From Dicaeum eximium (lineage: Eukaryota; Chordata; Aves; Passeriformes; Dicaeidae), in contig VWZP01007307.1 of NCBI GenBank assembly GCA_013396995.1, positions 1 through 64,000 on the forward strand: a DNA stretch of 64,000 nt, read 5' to 3'. A program made the translations under genes and the position numbers. The notes under the pieces are model-generated. The model did not search any database, was not told the origin of the DNA, and worked only from the letters and a program-made list of their open reading frames with translations. Below are positions 13,001 to 26,747 of this stretch, one piece after another; the stretch's first letter is position 1; every line of letters starts with the position of its first letter.

Positions 13001-16000
13001 TTTCGAGGTCATAAGCACAGAATGCCTTGCAAGCAAACTTTTTCCATTAAAGTTACTAAAGAATCACCTTTTAAAGACCCATAATGACCCTTCAATTTAC
13101 CATCAGGCTGTGTTGAACAAACTAGATCTCATGAGGTGAGCTGGAGCACATAAGCCAGGCAATCATAGAACTGAAGAAGTGCCACATAAGTCAGTAAATC
13201 AGAAGAGTAGGAGTACTTGATTTTACACCTTGAAAAATAGAAACCACCCCCCTCACTTCCCAAACCACAGTCTTTTGAAATGGAGACACAAAAAACTCTC
13301 CATGCCAATGAGTTAGCTGTTATGTGGGAAGTCAACAGAATGGAGTGTCTTTTGTTAACAAGCCTCAGAATGATTACGTAAGTAACTTACAGCTAACACC
13401 TGAAAATTTGTATGTAATGTTGTAAGCAAGTATTTTTATGGAGTAATTTACACCAAAAAGGTGCATTTCTCTTGGTTCTCTTCCATTTTTATTTTTGCCT
13501 TTTTTACGCTCAAATTGCAAGAAAAGCTTTGTCTTTGTAGCTTGGGCGAAAAATGTAGTGGTACGCAGTGCAGCTGTGCTGCAATGATGCTCTTTACTCT
13601 GAGTAGGAAGAGAGATGAATTCAGGAAGCAAACCCAGCCCTTTCCTACAGACAGCTGCAAACCACAGAGTGAACATGTACAGGTTCTTCTTCTCTTGCTT
13701 TCTCACCTCTCTTCTCCACATAGGAGTACAAGAAACTTGCACATGTCCTGAAACAAGCTAGTCAAAGGCCTTTGTGGACTATAGTTTTAATGGTTTTAAG
13801 TGGGCTGTAGATCTGATCAGGTATTCCCTGAGCTCTCAGGAGAGGTAGCATTTATCTGTCATAAATTGCATGCACATATAAAAATGAAAGTTATGAAGTG
13901 GGCCAGCCAGAGCTAATTGATTCTGAAAACATTAACCGTATAGGAGACTGATCCTACATGAGCAACTAGACAAGTTCATCTTCCCAGAATATTATCTTTC
14001 ACCACATTAACTGTTACGTAGGAGGAAATCCACATAACCTTTATAGGTCGGCATCATAATTGGTTTTCCTGCCTTTGTCTGACTGTCCCCTCTCTCACTG
14101 TACCCTAAGAGCAACAATTCAAGTACAAGTACAGGCAACTGGGAATGCACAGCAGATCCCAAGTTACCTAAACAGACTAAGCAGTGCTGCAGAGGTCCTG
14201 GTATAAGGTCCATGTGCTTAAAAAAATGTAACACTCTTTCTGCAAATGGCAGTGTCTTCCACTCTTCCAACATGCATGCTCTTGTCAACACTTGTCTTAT
14301 AAATATAGTATGTCTTATGAGCTTAATTAATGGCAGAGCATATTGGCATGTCTGGTCCGTGGATCTCTTCTTCACAGACTCACATCCAAGATCAACGATT
14401 CCAAGTTCAAACAATCTGGAGTTAATAACAGGTTTATAAGGAATTTTGTTTTCACACAGATTTTAGGAGGCTGGTTTAAAAAGACAGTGTGAAAACACCA
14501 GCCTATTTTGAGATTTTAAAAGTACTTGATGAAATTATTTAAATCCAGTAATTTCAACAAATCCATCAGTCCAAATATCAAGTTTGACATATGCTTTACA
14601 CTGGTGCTTTCAATAACAACCCCTTGATCTGGGGTTCCTGCAGCTGCATAATGCAATTTCCCTCTGTGATTCTGAAAAGAAATGTTCAAGGGCACTATTT
14701 GAATATGGTACTGAAATAACTCCTGCCTGACTTACAATTATTACTTCTGATTTAACTTTTCATTATGCTAATCCACAGGTCTGTTACTTAAGTCTGTAGT
14801 CTAAGCCACACTGGTTGCCTTCAGCCATGGATCAGGACTCTGGTCCTGGCTTGTTTCTGTGATGCTGATCCTGGGCATAGATCCCAAACAAGCTGCCTGG
14901 CTGTTGAGTCATCATCTCTGATCATATGTTCTAATATATGAGACCGTGATTCTGCGTAAAGTTATTCTTTAACTTTATGTATTCATGTGCCATTACTCTC
15001 ATTGCATTCATAAGCCTATATAGAATATGCAATGGATTTTTCAGAAAATCAGTCAAGGTTTTCAGTTTGCTAGGTTCCTTTATCTTCTGAAACACCCCTT
15101 GGTAATTCAGAGTAGGCCTTATCTGGAAAATATATATCCAATTGTTTACAGAGAGGTGATTTATCTCACATTTAGGTCTTCACTTATTATTGTTCTCCCA
15201 CAGCTACTTTTCTGTGACTTGTTCTCATCAGAGAAATTTTAGCTCTCAATTTATTGTTCTAGTCCATGCTCTTCTTCCAAGCCTACAGAAATAACTCAGG
15301 TCAGACTCCATAATATCCTCTCTGCTGTTGGCTGTGGTCCAACTCAGTGTAACGGAGTGAAGCAGCAAATCCCAGAGAATTTTCTGTGGATTCCTTCTTC
15401 CACATGAGATTTTGTTTTTCTATTGTCATTTTCCAAGTAATTCAGCTGACATTCCCAGAGTAATTTTGGTGACATTTTCTTCTTTTCTAGGAAACTATGC
15501 AACACATCTTTCTAAGACAGATCTATTTTCAACTAAAGTAGAAAATCATTCAAATTCTGATTACTTTTGCAGAGTACAAAGGTATTTTGAATGAAAAAAT
15601 GAATGAATGTGTCATAAGAACCATTATAACTTAAAACTATTTTTCAAAAAACTGATGGGAACTGTAGAAAGACTTGCCTTTGAGTATTTTCAAGCTCATA
15701 ATTGATCCAGTTGACCTGCTAAAATTTTTGCAGATGAAAATCATCATAGAAGCACAACCCAGACTAAATGTGTATATGGGCTCTATGCGCTCTGCACTTC
15801 TGCATGGAGATACTTTGCTTCAGCCAGTCACAAATCTGAAGCCTGATAACACTATTTTTTCCCCCCAGAGGCCCTATTCAAAAAGTAAGTGTACTTCAAT
15901 ATGGAGTTTATAGACACTGAAGATAAAAAGCAAATAGGTTCTGAAATCCTATCTTGATCGCAATTTCATTTCCAGTACCCACTTTCAAACCAAACTCAGA

Positions 16001-18560
16001 CAGGAAAACACTCACATCTGAAGAAGTCAGAAGTACTGGTCAAGCAAATATAGAGCTCAAATATAGTCAACAAGGCAAGAGAAAGCATACAGAAAGATGC
16101 TGGATTTACAATCCAAACCATTGCAAGACAAATCACATGGCTTTTTATTTTAAAAGGTTGTTGTTTTACATTGGCAGTATATCTGCTAATGGACAGTCTG
16201 AATCAAAAAACAGGTATCACAAATTAAAATTTATTTTTGTTACTACTACTTGTGATAGTTCTTGACATTAATTTCATGTTATAATAGAATATCCATTAAA
16301 AAATTAGGTATTATTTGAGTGCACGGGTTAAAAACTTTTACAATCCATTTTTGTAACTCTGCTTTTGTAACTGGACCTAAATAAAGCTATAGCGTAACAG
16401 AGACTTATTGAGCAAATCTTTAGTGGAAATAAAGACTACAAACTACACAATTTAGGTTAACATAGTACAAGGTTAATAACTGACTACAGTTTGGAGACAT
16501 TTGTAACAGAAACTGAGTTTATGCAAAAAATAAAAGGCAAGCTCTGGGGTAATTATTTATTCTTAAGTGCATTCCAGAACACTTTTACCCCTATGGGCTA
16601 ATTGTGTTTGAGATATTTACTGAAATATAATTCCCACTATCACCAGACCACTGTACCTAGTTTCATGAAAGCAATCAGTATGTGTGCAGTTAAATAGAAA
16701 AGCGTACCTTTTCATTCTTTCTTTTCAACTGCCAAAATATTCATACATATATAACTTCAGGGCAGCTTCAACTTTTTGTGAAATACAAAGGGATATAGTA
16801 ACATGCCATTTTCTCTTCCGCTGTATTCTTGTAGTAATTTGCTCATAGACAGCACAAGTATATTTATTTAAAAGGGTTTTTTTAAGTTGAAAACAAAAGC
16901 CAAGATGAAACATGTCTAAACAACCTGCTTTCAGTGCTAAGAGTGTGGATTTTTTTCTTTTCAGCTTATTTCAGCTGTACAGTTCCCTGCAGCAGTTTGA
17001 AATGTGGGTGAAAAACAATAGTTGCATACATTTTGCAGCCACTGCTAGTGTCCTAGTGTCCAGTTTTCACATACTGCCTCCACCTCACTGTCTTCTGAGA
17101 GTGCATGATCTGGGGGTAGAGGAGCAGTTTGGTGAAGAGCAGCAGGATTGGTGCGTGGTTAGTCTGCTGGTGACTAGGGGGCCTTGGCTTTGCCTGCCCC
17201 ATCCTGTGACCCACAACTTTTCTGCAGTGTTCTAGCTTATCTATTCATTTTCTTAACACAGTCTCTGATCCACAGATCCCACTATTTTATTACAGAACAA
17301 TTTTTGGTCCAAATCTTCAGTATTTGGGGTGTTGTCCATCTGGATAAGCAGTGCATCTTTCCTGCATTCTTCCACAGAGATCTTTTGTCTTTATCTTGAA
17401 GGATGCTTCATGATTGACTGGTAATGGTACTTCTCTCCTTATTATCTCATATATGTTAATTTACTTTCTTGCTCCTCCGTTTTCCCTTCTCTGCTTCCTC
17501 TCCCCTCTTTGGAAGGCTTTCACCTTATTCCAACCACAGATTTTAAGCAAATGGTATATGACTACCTTACACAGCTTGCTTTATTGCTGCTTCATTTTCA
17601 AAAAATGAAACATTATGCTGAAAAAATCTGTTTTCATTTGACAACAAAATTGAAAGAAAATCACAGAATAAATAAAATAAAGATACGCATAAAATCAGTG
17701 ATATTTACTTTTTTCAAATTACTCATATTTCCAAAGGAAAAAAAAAAATCATAGGAGTTGGACAACTCCCTCATCAATACCTCTTGTCCATGTAGCCAGA
17801 ATCCCAGTGATTCCCTTTCTCTCACCTGACATGTTGTGAGCAGTTTGCTGGTCTGGTTTTTCTCGTTCTCAAGGATGTGTCTGTGAATTCCCTAGGAAAT
17901 CATCTGATGACCTAGCATTTTGCATACTGAAATAATATCTGTGTTACTAGTGAAATGTGCATTTTGGAGACACAGGATGATCAGGTATATCAACGCAGCC
18001 TCTGTGGAGCAGGTAAATTCACACTGTGTAACAGAGCACTGGTTGCTGCCTGCATAGCAATCAGCTTTAATGCATCTTTATACCCTGCATGTATGTGGGT
18101 ATTTACAAATTTGATAAATGCACTTAAAGAAAAATTATATCTGAGAGCCTGGGAGATGCACAGCTGCTCAGTTCTACATCCCTGGGTCCAACCAGCAGTG
18201 AGGAGACACATTCCCAGCAGGCAGATGTACACAGAGCACGTGTATGTGTCACATCCCTACAAACACTCACACCCAGCCACATGAACCAAACAGACACCCA
18301 GAGCACTCACATGGACACACAGTGCACTGAGGGCTTCATTCTGCTCCCCTCTCATTCTCTAAAATCCCATAATAAATCCTATTTAATCCCAAAATGCATT
18401 CCCCCTGCATCCACAATATATCCCCCACTCCTGGGCAGCAACATGCCCCTCACTCTGACCTGGAGGCTGCCCACAGTGACTTGTGAGATGTTTTATCCCA
18501 TAACCTACCATACCTTTGTCTGGAAAAACAAACCAAAACAGAACAAAAAACCCCAAAACA

Positions 18561-18626
18561 ATTATATATATATATATTTATATATTTTTATACATTTTTA
18601 TATATAGGGGTATATATATATATATT
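18561..18626. repeat. (TA)n-rich microsatellite
   Basis: Two TATATATATA runs separated by TTTATA units and a GGGG interruption. Simple low-complexity repeat. Confidence 0.9.
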
Positions 18627-20333
18627 CAAAGGACATGCCAATATGGATCACTGTGACCCCTCATGTCTCTCCCTTGTCCTGCTTGTAAATTTCTATACAT
18701 CACAGAAAGAGGTAGAGATCAAGATCCCTGGAAGGTTTAAGGAGGGACAGAATACTACTATTACTAGAAGCACTATGCAGGCTTGGGGAAAATGCTTGAA
18801 ACAAAATTAAACCACATGTTTCATAATGCCTTATGTAAGTAAGAACGATAAATTGGTGACATGAGGTTGAATAAACATGCAGATTCTCCCACATCTAAAT
18901 ACAGAATTTTGCACCTCCTTCCTAAACTATCTAGAATTGGCATCTGTTTGGAGGAGAATACAGAACAGATGTGACGCCGTGTGGCTAGACATGTGTTAAT
19001 GTTATGTAGAAGCAGAAAAATACAACTTCATTTATAAAATTTGGTAATGAGTTAATCATTGAAGCAAATTAGGGAATTATGCAGGACTTAAAATAGGCCT
19101 GCTATTAAAAAAAATAAAATAGAAATTTAGGGCAAAGTTCTAGGTTTTATTTTATTTCTTTCGATTTAATTTATTTACTTCTTTTGTGAGTATCTCTGCC
19201 ATTTGATTATATTTCTACAGGACTCTGATTTTCTGGCATACTGTTGAGTTGTCATGTTTGCAAACAGATGTGTACCCATCCTGACCCAGAAATGCTGGTG
19301 TAAGTCTGTACTGCCTCGGGCTGTTTAGCTTAGTGCTGCTTCTCTCCACATCATCACATGTTTCAACCGCTCATGTGTTTCACTATTTCCACTTTGTACT
19401 GCAAGATGATGTGAAAAGCAAACTTTAAAGATGTGTTTTTAAAGCAGAATTTTTTCTTGTCTTATAGTTCCTATCAACTCATATCCTACTCTAATATTCA
19501 GAAAAAAACAAGCCTCCTCCTAGATTTTTACAGCCAGTTGAAGTCCCCTGTGGAACTAAGACAAAGGAGCTATTTTTAATACTTCCAAGGAAAGTATTAC
19601 TGAACAAAAGAAAATCATGGTTAAACTGGTACTTGAATAGCTTATGGATAAATCTTTTCTGACATCTGTTTCATCAGAAGCTTAAGTAATCATTCAAAAC
19701 CACCAACATTTTTGTACAAAAGATTGTTTTTTGCAGCAGATTTTCTTGATCGTGTGAATCATGATTAACATTCTTCTCTGTTGTCTATACCATACACAGA
19801 ATTTTGCAGCATGCACCCATATACAGTATTTCTTAGAAAGATGAGCCTATGAAGAACATACAGTTGCCATAGCAACATTTTTGTATTCTGAAATGCTATC
19901 ATACTACATTTTTTCATCTTAAGCTTTTGTAGACTGCAAATGCCAACTTCCCTCATTCAAGCTGTCAGTTAATCTCTCAAGATTCATTCAGGATTACTTT
20001 CATTTTGTGATTAAATCCCTCGACATTAAATTACGGGCTGTTCTACTGCTATTGTAAGAGAATTTGTGGTTAACTGAAAAATAATGCCAGTCTTCGTAGG
20101 CTTGAAAAGAAAGAAAAAGTTACAGTTCATACAATATACATGACAGATTGATCAAAGAGATAGATGTACACAGATACTACAAGATACAAGTGTATTGTAG
20201 TGACACACACATATTCTGCCAGGGAAACCTGGCAGGGAAAATAAAGAGACTTTGGCTTTTTTAAAATCAGCTATGCAAAATCAGGGTAGAGGAGAAAAGA
20301 ATGAGGTGATTTCCTGCATTCACAAATGATGAT

Positions 20334-21505
20334 ATCATAAAGCCATAGAACGGTCTGGGTTGGAAGTGACAAGTCATTGAGTTCTGTCACAATAGAGCAC
20401 AACACAAATCACAGAGACACAGCAAACTCCAGCCTGGGAAGAGACAAAGAAGAGAGAGCTTTATTTTGATTTTTGTGTTATATAGAGTTTTGGGAACGAC
20501 CATAGATCGGAGGGTGAACCACAACTGGTCAAAGTTGTGGTTCCAACCACACTGGTCAAAGAAAGGGTCCATCAAACTTTTCTCCTCCCAGGAGAAAGGA
20601 ATGAAAAACAAAAGGACAGTTAGGAAAACATCATGTGTTTACATGAAACAGTCTGAGAAATTTTATCACAAACCGAAAACATCAGAAGGCTGAAAAATCA
20701 GGATGAGAGAGTTCCAGCCCCCTGCTGTGGACAGGAACACCTTCCCTTAGACCAAGTTGTTCAGAGCCCCTTCCAATCTGCCCCTGAACACTTTCAGGAA
20801 TGGGACATCCACAACTTTTCTGAGGAAACTATTCTGGTGCCTCACGCTAAAGAATTTCTTCTTTTGTATATTCTTAATAGCCTAAATTTATAATCTTTCA
20901 GTTAATACCATTCCCCCTTGCCCCATCACTACCTGCCTTTGAAAAAGCCCCTCTCCAGCTGTCCTGTAGGTGCATTTCAGCTACTGGAAGACTGTTATAA
21001 GGTGTCCCCAGATGTAGACTGAGATGAGGGCTGAGACTCGTCCACACAGGATAGCCCCACCTCTCTCAACCTTCCCTTGGATCTTCTTCATGGCCATCCT
21101 CTGAGCTCATGCCAACATGTGATGCTCCATGTCCTTCTTGTGGTGGGAGCCCCAGATCTGAACAGAGCACTCCAGGTGGGTCTCACCAGAACAGAACTGA
21201 AGGTGAGAATCTCCTCCCTTGACCTGCTGGTCACAAATCCTGCGGCACAGCCCAGGATATGGATATGATTCTGGGCTACAAGTGCACATTGCCAGGTGAT
21301 GTTGAGTTTCTCATCCACCAACACTCCCAAGTCCTTCTCTCAGAGCAGCTGCCAACCCACTCTGAGCAGCCTGTATTATGTTTGGGATTGCCCGGCCCTG
21401 ACCCAGTGCAGTACCTTTAATGAACTTCATGAGTTTCTCACAGGCCTACCTCTCATGCCTTTTGAGGTCCCTCTGGATGGCATCCCTTCCCTCCAGTGTG
21501 TCAAG
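20334..21505 (-). mobile_element. CR1 LINE 3' part, interrupted by a solo LTR
   Basis: Read from 21505 to 20334. The minus-strand frame at 21088-21330 starts MGVLVDEKLNITWQCAL and continues with VTSRSREEILTFSSVLVR, the conserved C-terminal part of CR1 reverse transcriptase. The 3' UTR follows (plus strand: CAGCCCCCTGCTGTGGACAG, ATTCCCCCTTGCCCCATCAC), and the element reaches its 3' end at CATAGAACGGTCTGGGTTGG. The coding part has stops and no start, so it is inactive. It is split at 20385-20708 by a younger LTR. The segment beyond 21330 still resembles CR1-associated sequence (CCCTCTGGATGGCATCCCTT), but this junction is less certain. Confidence 0.9.
20385..20708 (-). mobile_element. solo LTR (324 bp) inside CR1, with 6 bp target duplication
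   Basis: The insertion splits the CR1 3' UTR and is flanked on both sides by GAGTTC (20379-20384 and 20709-20714), a 6 bp duplication. Read on the minus strand it has a TATA box (TATATAA, plus 20478-20484), then AATAAA (plus 20460-20465), and it ends in TGTGACA at the 20385 side. The other end starts TC instead of the usual TG, presumably a point mutation. There are no internal genes, so this is a solo LTR left by recombination. The very short distance between TATA box and poly(A) signal suggests a short R region. A 6 bp duplication is typical of several avian ERV groups. Confidence 0.85.
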
Positions 21506-22356
21506 AATTTACACATTTGTATTGTAGGTTTTGTTTTAACTACCAGTTGCAACAAAACACAAAGTTAAAACAAAGTTCAAATTTTTCTGATTGCCCATCT
21601 GAGTCTAGTTCATATTTTTCAACTTTTCTGACAATCACTTATGTCTAGAACTTAAATTTTTAAATGACAGTTGATAGTTGGGTATTTAAAAAAAAAATCT
21701 CTCACTTTAAGTCTTTCTCAGTATATAGTGAAAAAAGAACATCAGACTGGCAGCCAGTTATTTTCACTGTTGTAACTGAGGATTCAAGTAGAAAGCAGAG
21801 ACAATATGCAGGAGAGGCTTCTAGAAACTTACAGTCAAGGAAGAGTTAAGTAGGGTTGAATCAGTATTCTTTTCAAGAAATCCCTGGACATTCTCATCTT
21901 TGAAGTCTTTACTAATTTCAAATGAAAAATATTTTTCCCCCCACTACTTCATAAATATGTATAGCATAAACCAACATGAAAGATATTCAGGAAATATATT
22001 CAATGTCTTCTGACAGTGGAAAACAGATATTTCTCTAGACACAGTGGCAAGAGTAGACATATAAGTGACTAGCACTTGTTGTCTAGGCTATTCAAAATTC
22101 AAAAAGCTCTAACTAGCAGGTGAAGGAAGAGCATTATTCACACCACCTAATGAAGGAGAAAAGATCATACCTTAGCATGCACACTGTGGTCATTGCAGTA
22201 TGTCAAGCAAGTACTGTGACAACTTGGTGGCCAATAATAATGATGTTTAACCCCATTGATTCAAACCAAGGTCTCCATTTAACAAGGTGTCCATTTAAAA
22301 AATAAAATTACTTCCTAGGTTAATATTAAATATGCTTCTCATTGAGCTTGCTTTCT

Positions 22357-22359
<3 letters not shown>

Positions 22360-22404
<45 letters not shown>
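22360..22404 (-). repeat. poly(T) tract, 45 bp
   Basis: An uninterrupted run of 45 T. On the minus strand this would be a long A tail, and a GATAAA lies about 25 bases before it (plus TTTATC near 22424). I see no open frame or known transcript in the adjoining sequence, so retroposed origin is only a possibility. Length is prone to assembly error. Confidence 0.9.
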
Positions 22405-22405
<1 letters not shown>

Positions 22406-24313
22406 TCTAGGAAGGTTTGAAATTTATCAGCCAGAAAGACCCCAATGTTCCACAACAGTAGAAGGATATAATTGCAAATCTATCCATGCAGATATTGCTC
22501 TTCTGTTGATACCTGTACACAATAGGCTATCTCTGCTGCACCACTAAACAAATTGCTATTGTCCCAGTCTAGAAATTTTACAAGAAGGGTCAGAGTGTAG
22601 GGAAGTGGTCAAGGTGACTACTGAGTATGACAAAAATGTCTTGGCAAAAAGACAGATTCCTTCTGAAATTTCTATTCTGAAATTCCTCCCTTTCTGGTGG
22701 TATCCAATAAGAATTAATTTTTTTAAGCAATGGTGTATAATGGTTTTGGTTAGATTAGCCTTTCTTTAGTTACTGTATTTCTATTTAAAAATAAAGCTAT
22801 CTATATGCATTTATATTAATAGACAGCATCTTGATAACAGGGAACTCTTTCCCCCAAAATCAATCGAGACCAATTTCTGTAAACTAGATTCTGTAAACAT
22901 GCCTATCAATAAAGTCCTAAATTTAGTTAAGAATTGCTATTTTATACAGAGCATCTAGTGCAGAATTTTCAAAATGTAAACAAGCAAATGTTTCTTTGAA
23001 GAAGAAAAAATAACAATTCTATAAGTAAGGAAAAAGCTTTAAACTTTCCATCCCAACAAATAGGTTTTTGGGTTTTTAAAAAATATTTTAGAGGGTATTT
23101 TATATAATTACTAGACAATCTGGTGAAAGTACATGTCCATGATTTTTTTGATTTAAAGGATATTTCTTCACTTTGTCAAGCTTTATTTTGTATTTATTTG
23201 TTGGGTTTGCTTTTTTTCCTGCTGTTCCTGCTCAAGTTGCTCTGAAGATTGAAAAAGAAAGCAAATATATAAGTATGCAAGGGAAGTGCTGCAGATGAAG
23301 AATAAAGAAAAGCTGATGGATGGACACACATGCACTCACACACACAAAAGATAGATTTTAAAAAGTATGGTTGTAAAAAAACTAGAAACTCAGAACTACA
23401 CAAGCAGCATGTCATAGAACATAACAAAAGGAAACCATAAGCATGACATATATAGTACAGCCTGAACACTGCACACTGAATACTTGTTTTCTTCCCATAT
23501 GGCATGTCTGCAGTCACCAGATGAAATCCCAGTTGATAACTCTGCAGGCTTATTGCATAACAGGAACTGATTTGCTGATGAAAGCCAAGAAAAGATTAAA
23601 CAGAGATTTTCAGGGTCAACCTACTTTACATCCATTCAGATTTGTTGCAATTTAAAATGCTTTCTTTGCAGATCTACAGCAAATAGCTATGGCTAAGCTT
23701 TAAACATGGTAAGGAATTAGACCAGTCGGTCTCCTCCAACATTCAGGTCCTGAAGTGCTCTCATACTTCCACTGAAATTGCAGGATTAAGAGTATAGTTT
23801 TGTAGATACTAGATGAGCCTAAACAATTAAAAAGGAGTTATCTGTTGTGAACATCCAGCTCCTTAGCTAGCAAGGCATATGAAATATCTTTTTCCTAAAG
23901 GAAATTATGAAGCTTTTTGGAAAACAGTTGCAATAATTTAAATATATAGGTCTTCCTGATTCTAGTTCTGAAATACATGAAAGAATATTTTACTGTCTTA
24001 AAGGTAAACAATTGTATTTATATAAACAAACTATGGAACTGAAGTAATTTATATATTCTGCGCAAAACTGGTATCTGCTTTTGCGTGTGAAGCTGGGCAA
24101 AAATGCTTCTGTGAGTCATGTAGCCTACCAAACCTTCTGTTTCAAAGCAGCTGAAAATGACTAGGTTTTTCTGAATAGTTTCAGCTATAAAAAACTACAG
24201 AAAATCTTGGTAAATTTTGAAGATGCTCATATCATCATCTTGGTTCTTCATTCACATAAAGAGGAGAAATGACTGATAGTATGACAGTCTAAAATATATA
24301 CACATAAAACACA

Positions 24314-24334
24314 AATATATATATATATATATAT
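24314..24334. repeat. (AT)n microsatellite
   Basis: Run of alternating A and T within a broader TA-rich patch (24290-24430) that also contains CACATATATA and CATGTATATATAAATT. Confidence 0.9.
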
Positions 24335-25220
24335 GGTATCTTTATACACATATATAAAAAACAGTTTTTCAAGGTTAGAGGTCTGACCATATATACATAT
24401 GATACATCTATATATCACATGTATATATAAATTAAACATCACAAAACTGTTAAATGGTCTAAATGCCATATACCTATATATTCAGAACTCTGAGATCCTA
24501 TTTAAATATATTTCTAGGCTTACTATCACCATTCTTACAGGGGTCAGTAGTAAAGTATCTTTTCAATAGGAAAAGATCTGTTGTCCCACATGCATTATAC
24601 TCTTCAACCACAATGTATGAGAAATTACTAAGTCAGATCCTACAACGAATGCATGTTCTGGTTTTTGCTGTAGGATGCTGCAAGGTGTGCCTGTGAGAAC
24701 TTTAACAATTTGAAGCTACTTACAACCATTCTTTTAGAAAGTCTGATAGAAAAAAAAATGTACTGGTCCTGACCTGGACAACATCCAGTCAAGCACCTGA
24801 AAGGCAATGGGATATATTAGCAATTTGTCTCTTGAGATATGCTTGATTCATATCTGTCTTTCTGGAAACAGTGTCTGAAATCCTGACCTGGAAATGGGCC
24901 CTCCATTTCATGGACACTTTGCCTGATCAACATGATCTTCACAGCCTCCTCCCAGCTGTCAAATGAAAGGCTTTCATTAAAGAAATCATGCAGCTAATAT
25001 AAAATACTAAGCAATTGCCCAAGGAAGTTTCAATTAATTCATCAGTAGTTTCAGTAAAGTTTTCAGGCACACATTAAAAATGACTGGAATAGGCCATTAT
25101 AAAAATCTGATGCATGTACTGGAACTTACTTTAGAAAGGGGACAACAGTTTCAGAAGGTTGTCCTAAGTTTTTATTTTATTAATAGATCTACATAACTAA
25201 TTTTGAGGAATGGAGATACA

Positions 25221-25384
<164 letters not shown>

Positions 25385-26110
25385 TGATTGCATTGTGTCT
25401 AATTTGTGTCACAGTCTTCACAAGCTTTCAGCCACAAGAGCAATTTGCAGTAAAAGTAGGTTATAGTTCTTCCATATAAACTACTGCGGGGAGGTCCTAA
25501 GACAGAACTACCTTGGTGGTGCAAGAATCCTGAATTTCACTCTTGTCTTCAGCATCTAAATGCACTGCACTCTTTATCAAGCTCTCTGAAAATTGACCAC
25601 ATATTAGATATATCTTGTGACGTTTACAAATCACTAGGTAGATATGAAAACCCTAGTGTTATTGAACTTGTGTTCAAAGAACAGTAATAAAAGGAAAGTC
25701 TTAAATATATCTCCCAGAAGAGGCATCAGACTATTTCCTTATTGAAAAGTGGAAGAGTTCATTAAAAAAATTTCTATTTTCTATCCTCAGTCTTTCATTT
25801 TGCTTTCAAGATTACTTATCTTCTTGGATAATTTTTAATCCTCCAAAATATTACATGTGGGACAAAAAGCTATGACCTATGTGAAGATATTAAGGCTTTA
25901 CAGCTTTAATACTGAAAATAATTCCCACGGTCCATCTTATATTTTATATCATTCATTTGCTCTACAAGCATTTTTATGTCAAGGCTCCCTTGCACTGAGG
26001 GGTAAGTTGTACACTTCACAGTGAAAACAGATAACATTTTTCCTTGTTTCTCTCTACGGTCATTGTAAATGTAGAATTTAAACAATGTATTATCATTTTT
26101 TTAATTGATA

Positions 26111-26690
26111 GATTCATAGAATCATTTAGGTTGTAAAAGACTTCTAAGGTCATTGAGTCCAAGCACTAACCCAGCACAACTTCCCCTCTAAAATCATAAC
26201 TGTGAGTGTCACAACCACACATTTTTCAAGCAATTCCAGAGGTGTGACTCCAACACTTCCCCAGGAAGCCATTTCCAATGCTTAGCCAGCCTTTCAATGA
26301 AGAAATTCTTCAAGATGTTCAACTGGAACTTCCTCTGGTGCAGTTTGAGGACAATGCCCCTGTCCTGTCTCTTGTTACCTGAGAGAAGAGGCCGACCCTC
26401 ACCTGGCTACAGCCTCCTGTCAGGTGGTTGTGGAGAGTGATGAGGTCTCCCCTGAGCCTCCTTTTCTCCAGGCTAAACACACCCAGCTCCCTCAGCCACT
26501 CCTGAAGACTCTTCCCCAGCTCTGTTGCCCTTGTCTGGACTTGCTCCAGCCCTTCCATGTCCTTCTTGCATTGAGGGACCCAGGGCTGGACACAGAACTC
26601 AAGGTACAGCCTGACCAGTGCTGAGTTCAGGGGAACAATCACTGCCCTGGTCCACACTATTGCTGGTACAAGCCAGGATGCCACTCTCCT
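26111..26690 (-). mobile_element. CR1 LINE 3' part, 5'-truncated
   Basis: Read from 26690 to 26111. The minus-strand frame at 26319-26765 carries the CR1 reverse-transcriptase end: NSALVRLYLEFCVQPWVPQ, KKDMEGLEQVQTRATELGK, LRELGVFSLEKRRLRGDLI. The 3' end on the plus strand begins GATTCATAGAATCATTTAGG, the complement of the CR1 terminal repeat. The open frame extends through most of the fragment, but it lacks the catalytic part of the enzyme and is not functional. The 5' truncation falls just before the perfect hairpin at 26748. Confidence 0.92.
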
Positions 26691-26747
26691 GCATGTAAAC
26701 AAGACAAAAATCCATGAAGTTATACTTGAATTCAAGAAAATCCTCTG

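Larger units (their letters stand above)
9991..20333. other. AT-rich sequence with no recognised gene
   Basis: About 10 kb in which I recognise no CR1 or LTR. It contains a palindromic TA-rich stretch (10027-10098) and a TA repeat (18561-18626). Several open frames of 100-135 codons (13374-13742 minus, 14007-14414 minus, 15954-16265 plus, 17955-18284 plus) show no domain, signal peptide or codon pattern that marks them as genes. A minus-strand donor-like GTAAGT near 11364 follows an open stretch but lacks a convincing acceptor. Confidence 0.45.

Noticed and set aside
14007..14414. 135-codon minus-strand open frame in otherwise unannotated sequence
   Set aside because: No domain, signal peptide, promoter or splice context; length alone is not convincing on this scale.
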